A stretch of DNA of 27,169 nucleotides from positions 1 to 27,169 of IMG/VR virus record IMGVR_UViG_3300022871_000089. The stretch is one strand, 5' to 3'. The notes beneath the pieces were generated by a model, which had not been told where the DNA came from, ran no database searches, and worked only from the letters and a program-made list of their open reading frames with translations. Positions 21,664-27,169 of the stretch are shown here, in pieces (the stretch's first letter is position 1; each line of letters opens with the position of its first letter). This DNA is from a virus. Both the position numbers and the translations under genes were made by a program.

Positions 21664-22218
21664 ATGTTCACCAATAATTGGTTCGAGGTTACTGGTAAAG
21701 CTAACTTCGAGAAGTATGTTTTACCGATAAAAGATGATGAGGGAGACCTTAGATTTTTAGAGATTGGTTGCTATGAAGGACAGGCTTCGGTTTGGATGTT
21801 AGAGAACTCCGAAGCTCACCTAACGGTAATTGATACTTTTGAGGGGGGGCAAGATCTTCCTGATGAAGTAAATCTATTGGATAGGTTTAATCAGAATACA
21901 CTAGAATATAAAGAAAGAATAGCTATTATTCAAGGGAAGTCGCAAGAACAATTAAAAAATTTATCTATTTTTGAAAATTGTATTAGCTTCATCTACATTG
22001 ACGGTTCACATTTAGCCAGCGATGTCCTCGAAGACGCAGTGCTTGCATTTCCGCTTCTAAAGAAAGGTGGAATAATGATCTTTGACGACTACACTTGGGG
22101 TCAAGGAATAGATCCATTATACATACCAAAAACAGGGATTGATAGTTTCGTTCATGTTTATGGAAATCAACTCGAAGTTCTTGAGAGAAACTCACAACTT
22201 ATCTTGAGAAAAAAGTAG
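21664..22218 (+). CDS. Class I SAM-dependent methyltransferase
   Basis: This 184-aa protein has motif I FLEIGCYEGQASVWM (residues 31-45), the acidic strand-end LTVIDTFEGG (53-62), YIDGSHLASD (111-120) and GGIMIFDDYTWG (135-146). This is the layout of the Methyltransf_24/O-methyltransferase-like class I fold with a metal-binding Asp-rich motif. The substrate is unknown; small molecules, sugars or protein are as likely as DNA, and none of the usual DNA-methylase NPPY-type motifs is present. It lies between the SSB-like gene and the endonuclease VII-like gene, 20 nt after the former. Stop TAG. Confidence 0.8.
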   Translation: MFTNNWFEVTGKANFEKYVLPIKDDEGDLRFLEIGCYEGQASVWMLENSEAHLTVIDTFEGGQDLPDEVNLLDRFNQNTLEYKERIAIIQGKSQEQLKNLSIFENCISFIYIDGSHLASDVLEDAVLAFPLLKKGGIMIFDDYTWGQGIDPLYIPKTGIDSFVHVYGNQLEVLERNSQLILRKK

Positions 22219-22257
22219 AATAAAAAAAGCAACGCAAAATGCAAAAGAGCCAAAAAT

Positions 22258-22905
22258 ATGCAAAATACACCTACACAAAAGAATACTCGCAACCAAAATA
22301 CCCTTAACAGGTTTAAAGTGAATTGCATCACTGGCTCTCCTGTTAAGGGTATTTTGAGTGTGAGTAAGAGAAAACAGAAAGAAAAAATATCAAATCAAAA
22401 AAAACAGTATTATATTCTTAATAAAGAAAAAATAAAAAACACAAGAAAAAAATATAGGTTAAAAAACATAGAGAAAATAAGAGAGCAAGAAAAAAGATAT
22501 AAAACTAATTTATCTCCAGAAATAAAAAAAGAAAGAAATAGGATAACTTATCAGCGAAGATTGTTGAAATATCCTCTTAAAATAAAAATAAACAAACCAA
22601 AGAAGAAGAAGTTTAAATCAGAAAAAACTCTTTTCAAAACAAGAATACGAAAACTTAATATAGATACTTCATTTACTTTAGAAAAATACAAAGAACTTCT
22701 TAGTGTTCAAAAAGAACTATGTGCTATTTGCAATAAGAAAGACAAAGGAAGAGTTCTCGCAATAGATCATTGTCATAAAACAAGGGTTGTTAGGGGATTA
22801 TTGTGTCAAAAATGCAATAGAAGTTTAGGAGGGTTTGGTGATAATCCTGAATTAGTTTTAAAAGCATATAATTACTTGATAAAAATTAAATATGGAAAAA
22901 AATAA
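22258..22905 (+). CDS. Endonuclease VII-like (HNH fold) nuclease
   Basis: The C-terminal domain (residues about 140-215) has CAICNKKDKG, LAIDHCHKTRVVRG, LLCQKCNRSLGGFGDNPEL, the typical recombination endonuclease VII pattern: Cys155, Cys158, His171-Cys-His173, Cys183 and Cys186, with an Asn187 of the betabeta-alpha fold. The N-terminus is a long basic segment with repeats of the form YxLNKEKIKN. It can resolve branched phage DNA or act as a homing nuclease. Its end overlaps the ATG of the primase-helicase by 14 nt. An alternative start GTG at 22360 follows an 18-bp inverted repeat; if used, the protein would be 181 aa. Confidence 0.82.
   Translation: MQNTPTQKNTRNQNTLNRFKVNCITGSPVKGILSVSKRKQKEKISNQKKQYYILNKEKIKNTRKKYRLKNIEKIREQEKRYKTNLSPEIKKERNRITYQRRLLKYPLKIKINKPKKKKFKSEKTLFKTRIRKLNIDTSFTLEKYKELLSVQKELCAICNKKDKGRVLAIDHCHKTRVVRGLLCQKCNRSLGGFGDNPELVLKAYNYLIKIKYGKK
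22294..22356 (+). repeat. 18-bp perfect inverted repeat at the start of the nuclease gene
   Basis: CAAAATACCCTTAACAGG (22294-22311) and CCTGTTAAGGGTATTTTG (22339-22356) with a 27-nt spacer. It lies either within the first codons of the nuclease gene or directly before an alternative GTG start (22360). AGAGCCA at about 22245-22251 could also pair with TGGCTCT at 22332-22338, giving an alternative fold. Confidence 0.8.
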
Positions 22906-25288
22906 AGACATCTTCTTAACATTTTTTCCGGACCATGTATTCAGATATATAGACCCTACAAATGGCAGGCAACCAGTATCATGTGCTGAGAGAAATCAAA
23001 AACTCAATATCAATGGATATGAGAGCTATTTTACTGTAAATGGTTTCAAGGATTTTGATAAATCACCTGTAGCTAAAAAAGATAACTGTACTTCACTCAA
23101 TGCTTTCTTTGTAGATATAGATGATAGAAAAGATTTAGAAGAATTAGAGAAAATAAAAGGACTACTTGATCCAACCTTTATTATAGAGACCAAGAGAGGT
23201 TATCATGTTTACTGGTGTTTAGATGAGGTTATATATAAAGAGGAAGTTACAGCAGAGGAATGGGAGACAGTAGTTACTAATTGGGAAAAGATAGAACAGA
23301 GTATTGTAATAGCTTTGGATGCTGATCCTGCAGTAAAAGATATAACTCGTATACTAAGAGTACCTGATACTTTCTACTGGAAGAAAACCGGCAACCAATA
23401 TAAAACAGGAACTGAGGGTGTATTTAAAATCAAAGGTATATATAAAAAAGTAGCTAACAGTTACTCAATGGATGAAGTAGAAAAAGTCTTTCCAACAGTT
23501 GAGAAGGCACTTACCTTCGATAAAAAACCAACAAGTGATAAAGCGAAAGAACGGTCACAGGCTGAGAAGAAAATTTTCTTCGAGAATGTAGACAAAGAAT
23601 TTCCAATGGAAGACAGGGATAGTTTTAAGATGTTGATTTCTGGTCACCCTGAGAGTTTACCTGATACTAACAACCGTAATAATGCACTTCTTGTAACAGC
23701 TTCTCTAATGCGACAGGCAGGGTGGGATAAGGAAAGGGCTTTGGAACAGATTAGTAAGGTAGGGTGGCATGGGATAGAGAAAGAGAATGGTGGTATGCAG
23801 GAGATTATGAATACTATCAATAGTGCCTTTGGGAGTGGATATACTTTTTCACATAAGAACGAAATCATTGCTCACAATGTAACTCCGGAAGAAGACCAGA
23901 GGTTACAAATGGCTTACTCGGTGGTAGTTAAAAAGAATAAAGAAAAAGATAAACTTCGATTCTCAAACTATGAAAGAGAAATTGTAGCTAAGTACCCTCA
24001 CCTAAAGAAAAATGAAGTTGGAGTTATATTTAATTATAAAGAAGGTGTTTACAAAATGATGTCAGACCTAGAAATGGAAGATATAATTTTCAGAAGTTTG
24101 GATGACGATCAGTTAGTAAACTATAGGACAGTTGGAAATGTTAAAAATAAGATTGCTTGTCTTTTATCAATCATTCCTAGCTTTGTTCTAACCAATGACG
24201 GGGGTTATATAATCAATGTAAAGAATGGTCTACTGGATATTTACACCAAAGAACTAAGGGACCATACTCCTGATTTTGTGTCCTTAATACAGTATCCAGT
24301 TGTCTATGACCCTGAAGCAAAGTGTCCTTTATGGGAGAAGTGTGTATCAGAGTGGATGTCCGGAGACGAGCAGGTAGAGAAAACAAAACTGATACAGGAA
24401 TTTTCAGGTTACTGCCTATCTTCTTCAATGTTATACGACAAAGCTCTGTTCTTAGTAGGAGACGGAGGTAACGGAAAGTCAACCTTTATAGATACAATTA
24501 CTATGGTAGTTGGGAAAGAAGCCACATCTCATATTGACCTTGAAGCTTTATACGGGCAATTTGGAATGGCAGGATTGATAGGTAAGAGATTGAATATCAT
24601 TGAAGAAGTTTCAGGGAATTACTATCAGAGTAATAAACTAAAGAAACTAATTTCTGGAGAAAAAGTTACCATTGACATTAAATATAAAGATCAGTTTACT
24701 TTCAGACCTCAAGCTAAGTTTGTGTTCTCAGTTAACTTACTTCCAAGAGTAGACGATGTTTCAACAGCCACGGAGAGAAGAATTTGTGCTGTCCAGTTTA
24801 TAAATAACTACAGAGATAATCCAAACTACGAATTAAGGTCTAGGATAGGACTATTGTCTAAGGAACTTCCCGGTATATTGAACTGGATGATTAAGGGAGC
24901 AAATGATTTAGCTGACAATAAGAAGTTTATTATAACTAAAGAGCAAACTCACATGTTGGACGAGTACCGAGAAGAAAATTCTTCAGTTGAAGGTTTCTTA
25001 TCAGAGTGTATTAGAATTACACCGGATAAATCAAAATGTATTACAACTCCAGATTTGTATACTGAATATAAAGAATGGAATAAATCTGACGGTGGGAGAA
25101 AGAGTAAATCTAATATGACTTTCACAAAAGAAGTAAAAGCTTACGGTAAAAAAGGTAACAGATTTTCTTTTACACCGAGAGAACATTCTGGAACAGAGTC
25201 ACAATTTGTAGGGATAGAATTTACACCTCAGTGGATAAAGATTAGCGATCCAATGAATACATCAGGATTACACAATAATTATAGTTAA
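22892..25288 (+). CDS. Primase-SF3 helicase replication protein
   Basis: This 798-aa protein has two parts. The N-terminal region has FFVDIDDRKD (residues 72-81) and ETKRGYHVYWCLD (99-111), resembling archaeo-eukaryotic-type primase (RepB/PrimPol-like) catalytic motifs. The C-terminal region is a D5-type SF3 helicase with Walker A GDGGNGKST at 523-531, a Walker B region near IGKRLNIIEEV, and the sensor FVFSVNLLPRVDD around 610. Such P4-like proteins prime and unwind phage or plasmid DNA and often recognise the origin directly. Its ATG overlaps the nuclease gene. Together with the SSB-like protein and the SF2 helicase it forms the replisome core of this phage. Confidence 0.9.
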   Translation: MEKNKDIFLTFFPDHVFRYIDPTNGRQPVSCAERNQKLNINGYESYFTVNGFKDFDKSPVAKKDNCTSLNAFFVDIDDRKDLEELEKIKGLLDPTFIIETKRGYHVYWCLDEVIYKEEVTAEEWETVVTNWEKIEQSIVIALDADPAVKDITRILRVPDTFYWKKTGNQYKTGTEGVFKIKGIYKKVANSYSMDEVEKVFPTVEKALTFDKKPTSDKAKERSQAEKKIFFENVDKEFPMEDRDSFKMLISGHPESLPDTNNRNNALLVTASLMRQAGWDKERALEQISKVGWHGIEKENGGMQEIMNTINSAFGSGYTFSHKNEIIAHNVTPEEDQRLQMAYSVVVKKNKEKDKLRFSNYEREIVAKYPHLKKNEVGVIFNYKEGVYKMMSDLEMEDIIFRSLDDDQLVNYRTVGNVKNKIACLLSIIPSFVLTNDGGYIINVKNGLLDIYTKELRDHTPDFVSLIQYPVVYDPEAKCPLWEKCVSEWMSGDEQVEKTKLIQEFSGYCLSSSMLYDKALFLVGDGGNGKSTFIDTITMVVGKEATSHIDLEALYGQFGMAGLIGKRLNIIEEVSGNYYQSNKLKKLISGEKVTIDIKYKDQFTFRPQAKFVFSVNLLPRVDDVSTATERRICAVQFINNYRDNPNYELRSRIGLLSKELPGILNWMIKGANDLADNKKFIITKEQTHMLDEYREENSSVEGFLSECIRITPDKSKCITTPDLYTEYKEWNKSDGGRKSKSNMTFTKEVKAYGKKGNRFSFTPREHSGTESQFVGIEFTPQWIKISDPMNTSGLHNNYS

Positions 25289-25289
25289 T

Positions 25290-26564
25290 ATGATACTACC
25301 ATTATATGAACATCAAAAAAAAATAATATCTGAAGACAAACATAAGTGCGGATTGTTTTTAGGTACGGGAGCTTCGAAGACTCGAACAGCTTTGGAAATG
25401 GCGGAAGGTGATGTTCTAGTTATTTGCCCGAAACAGCAAAGGGAAGATAAAACATGGCAGAACGAGAATGAAAAGTGGGGAACTAAAAAAGGGATAATGG
25501 TAATCAGTAAAGAAGATCTCCGAAGAGATTGGGATATTCTACCGGAATACGATACTGTAATTATAGACGAGTGTCACAACAATCTCGGAGTTATGCCTTC
25601 TTTTATTCAAAGAAATAAAAAACAAATACCTAAGACTTCTCAGATCTTCGAAGCTACTAAAAACTTCTTAGCAAAACATCCACCAAAGAGATTGTATTTA
25701 CTTTCAGCTACTCCGGTCCCAAAGCCAATGGCGATGTGGGCGATAGGAAAATTGTTCGGGCAAGAGTGGGACTTCCGACAATTCCGGGACATCTACTATA
25801 CAGAAATTCGAATGGGAATAAGAAGAATTTGGATCGCAAAAAAAACAGATGAAGTTAAACAGAGATTGGCTAATTTGGTTCAACAATTCGGATATACAGG
25901 TGGGTTAAATGACTTCTTTGATGTACCGGACCAAACCCATAAAACCGTTGAAATTGAGCTTACAGGTGAGCAAAAGAATGCAGTAGCCGAGCTATCATTT
26001 GCAGAAGCAGACCCTCTGGTAAGGAGAGCAAGGCTCCGTACGATAGAGAATGGGGTACTATATGGCAAGAAAATAGAGAATGTATACGAAAAGACTGATT
26101 TAATGACCAATGAGACTAAAATATTCAAGTCTAAGAAAATTGACTATATAAAAGATAGGGCTTTAGAGTTTCCGAAATTACTGATATTCGCTAATTACAC
26201 AGCTCAGATAAATGAGATTGCCGAGCAGTTGAGGAAAGAGGGCTACAATGTTTCAACACTAACCGGACAGACTAAAGATCGAACCTTTATAAAAACAGTA
26301 AATGAAAGTCCAGAGCCACATATTATAATTGCACAAAGTTCGATTTCTTCTGGATATGAATTACCGACCTTCCCTTGTGTGATCTATGCCAGTAAGTCTT
26401 TCAGATTTGTGGACTACTCCCAATCTTTGGGAAGAGTATTGAGGGCGAATAAACTAAAGAAAAATTTATACATACATCTTGTAGTCGAGGGATGTGATAA
26501 AGATTGTCATGATGCCATTATGTCAGGAAATGACTTCGCTGAAATGTTAACATTAAATATTTAG
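25290..26564 (+). CDS. SF2 DNA helicase (DEAD/DEAH-box type)
   Basis: This 424-aa protein has a Walker A variant GLFLGTGASKTRTAL (residues 21-35), DECH at 93-96 (motif II), SAT at 139-141 (motif III) and SQSLGRVLRANK at 377-388 (motif VI), the complete superfamily II core. The compact size suggests a single helicase domain pair without large accessory domains; it resembles phage UvsW- or RapA-type helicases used in replication or recombination. It begins 1 nt after the primase-helicase stop, so the two are co-translated. Stop TAG. It is followed by a promoter with an operator-like palindrome. Confidence 0.88.
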   Translation: MILPLYEHQKKIISEDKHKCGLFLGTGASKTRTALEMAEGDVLVICPKQQREDKTWQNENEKWGTKKGIMVISKEDLRRDWDILPEYDTVIIDECHNNLGVMPSFIQRNKKQIPKTSQIFEATKNFLAKHPPKRLYLLSATPVPKPMAMWAIGKLFGQEWDFRQFRDIYYTEIRMGIRRIWIAKKTDEVKQRLANLVQQFGYTGGLNDFFDVPDQTHKTVEIELTGEQKNAVAELSFAEADPLVRRARLRTIENGVLYGKKIENVYEKTDLMTNETKIFKSKKIDYIKDRALEFPKLLIFANYTAQINEIAEQLRKEGYNVSTLTGQTKDRTFIKTVNESPEPHIIIAQSSISSGYELPTFPCVIYASKSFRFVDYSQSLGRVLRANKLKKNLYIHLVVEGCDKDCHDAIMSGNDFAEMLTLNI

Positions 26565-26565
26565 G

Positions 26566-26609
26566 TGTGGATAACTCGACTTGCTGTCGGCACCGACATA
26601 GTATATAAT
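26566..26609 (+). promoter_or_regulatory. Rightward promoter with DnaA-box-like site and operator palindrome
   Basis: -35 TTGCTG (26581-26586), 17-bp spacer, -10 TATAAT (26604-26609). TGTGGATAA (26566-26574), a DnaA-box consensus in reverse, lies 6 bp upstream. A perfect palindrome TGTCGG-CA-CCGACA (26585-26598) overlaps the -35 end and the spacer, the place of a repressor operator. The message would have a leader of only about 4 nt before the ATG at 26620. Confidence 0.75.
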
Positions 26610-26619
26610 AAATAACAAT

Positions 26620-27093
26620 ATGAATAAGAAAATAAAGTGGGTACAATCAGCTTATAAAACAACCCAAGTTCATTGGGGTAAAACACAGGCACAAATTATG
26701 AAGATGCTTGAAGAAATTGGTATTGAACAAGTAAGATTCACAGCAATGCCTGACAGATTTATTTTAGAATTTATGGCTCAAATAGATGAAAAATCAGTAC
26801 CAAGAGCAATAAGAATTGTTATACCAGTATTTACTTCAGTTAGTGATGACCCAATTAAAAGAAATAAAGAATTAAATATAATTCACAGAATTTTGTTTAA
26901 TCATTTAAAAGCAAAATTTATAGCAGTTGGAAATGGGTTAGCAGAATTTGAGCAAGAATTTATGTCTAACTTAGTTATTACAGATAAAGACGGGAACTCG
27001 ACAACCTTAGGAGAAAAGATGTTGCCGCAATATACAAAATATTTAGAAGGTGGAGATACTCCTCAATTTAGATTAGGAGATGGTAATAATTAA
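26620..27093 (+). CDS. Phage protein of unknown function (157 aa)
   Basis: This 157-aa soluble protein has a start KKIKWVQSAYKTTQVHWGKT, a beta-rich middle (VRFTAMPDRFILEFMAQIDE, RAIRIVIPVFTSV), a helix (LNIIHRILFNHLKAKFIAVG) and a Gly/Asp-rich end. No motif assigns a family. It has its own regulated promoter, which suggests expression timing different from the replication genes upstream. The start is essentially leaderless. Confidence 0.75.
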   Translation: MNKKIKWVQSAYKTTQVHWGKTQAQIMKMLEEIGIEQVRFTAMPDRFILEFMAQIDEKSVPRAIRIVIPVFTSVSDDPIKRNKELNIIHRILFNHLKAKFIAVGNGLAEFEQEFMSNLVITDKDGNSTTLGEKMLPQYTKYLEGGDTPQFRLGDGNN

Positions 27094-27102
27094 ATAAATA
27101 AT

Positions 27103-27169
27103 ATGAAAAGAGAACAAAAATGGAACACAATTCTAAATCAGTATTTCCGGGAGAAAGAATTTTACTGTT
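27103..27169 (+). CDS. Partial gene, truncated by window edge
   Basis: ATG 27103, open to the edge: 22 residues beginning MKREQKWNTILNQYFREKEF. The start context (AATAAATAATATG) is the usual one for this phage. The pattern of basic and aromatic residues resembles the N-terminus of some nucleases in replication modules, but too little is visible to name it. Confidence 0.6.
   Translation, partial: MKREQKWNTILNQYFREKEFYC

Noticed and set aside
22240-22905. Insertion sequence or group I intron carrying the endonuclease VII-like gene
   Set aside because: No terminal repeats, target duplication or intron core is visible, and the neighbouring genes are intact and overlapping.
1-27169. tRNA genes, CRISPR array, integrase or lysogeny genes
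   Set aside because: No cloverleaf-like sequences, regular spacer arrays or recombinase motifs were found on reading both strands.

Overview
The window is an A/T-rich segment (about two thirds A+T by eye) of a tailed double-stranded DNA phage or prophage. No integrase, tRNA, rRNA, CRISPR array or insertion sequence was seen. Both ends cut through genes, so this is only part of the genome. The set of small terminase, large terminase, large (711 aa) portal, acidic scaffold-like protein, capsid proteins and collagen-like fibre, with no tape measure or tail tube visible, hints at a short-tailed (podovirus-like) virion. This is inference, because the genes beyond the left edge are unseen. The host is not identifiable from the sequence. 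Nearly all genes lack a Shine-Dalgarno sequence and start after an A/T-rich AATAATATG-like context. TGA is almost absent as a stop codon. Both fit an unusual, possibly Patescibacteria-like, bacterial host, but do not prove it.

Layout. Positions 1-13859 are transcribed leftwards and hold the virion and packaging module: small terminase, a 70-aa protein, large terminase (carrying an intein), portal, a SleB-like wall hydrolase, several small proteins, a scaffold-like protein, a decoration-like protein, the major capsid protein, and then fibre or head-surface proteins including a 535-aa collagen-like fibre. Positions 13860-15067 are a divergent, repeat-dense non-coding region with 51-bp and 16-bp tandem repeats, a cluster of GACATAAGAA sites in both orientations, GC-rich hairpins and a rightward promoter. 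It is the best candidate for a replication origin or master control region. Positions 15068-20870 carry about 24 small early genes rightwards. Positions 20993-27169 carry the replication module: an SSB-like protein, a class I methyltransferase, an endonuclease VII-like nuclease, a primase-SF3 helicase, an SF2 helicase and two further genes.

Most notable observations. (1) The large terminase contains an intein placed exactly in its nuclease HDD motif. An HNH homing-type endonuclease gene lies entirely inside the intein coding sequence but in another reading frame, with its own ATG and stop and apparently its own promoter giving a leaderless message. (2) Three successive early genes (15349, 15678, 16091) are each preceded by the same roughly 35-nt element. 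It folds as a compact H-type pseudoknot with a compensatory base change and ends exactly 8 nt before each ATG. (3) Seven promoters share a TTGC-type -35 box with 16-17 bp spacing to a TATAAT-like -10 box, and three of the rightward ones have a DnaA-box-like 9-mer just upstream.

How it works together (inference): rightward promoters at 14980, 20894 and 26581 express early and replication genes. Leftward promoters before the small terminase, the portal and the scaffold-like gene drive packaging and capsid assembly. Structured RNA elements after the small terminase and capsid genes probably tune expression within the late operon. The endonuclease and intein would behave as a selfish element lodged in an essential packaging gene.
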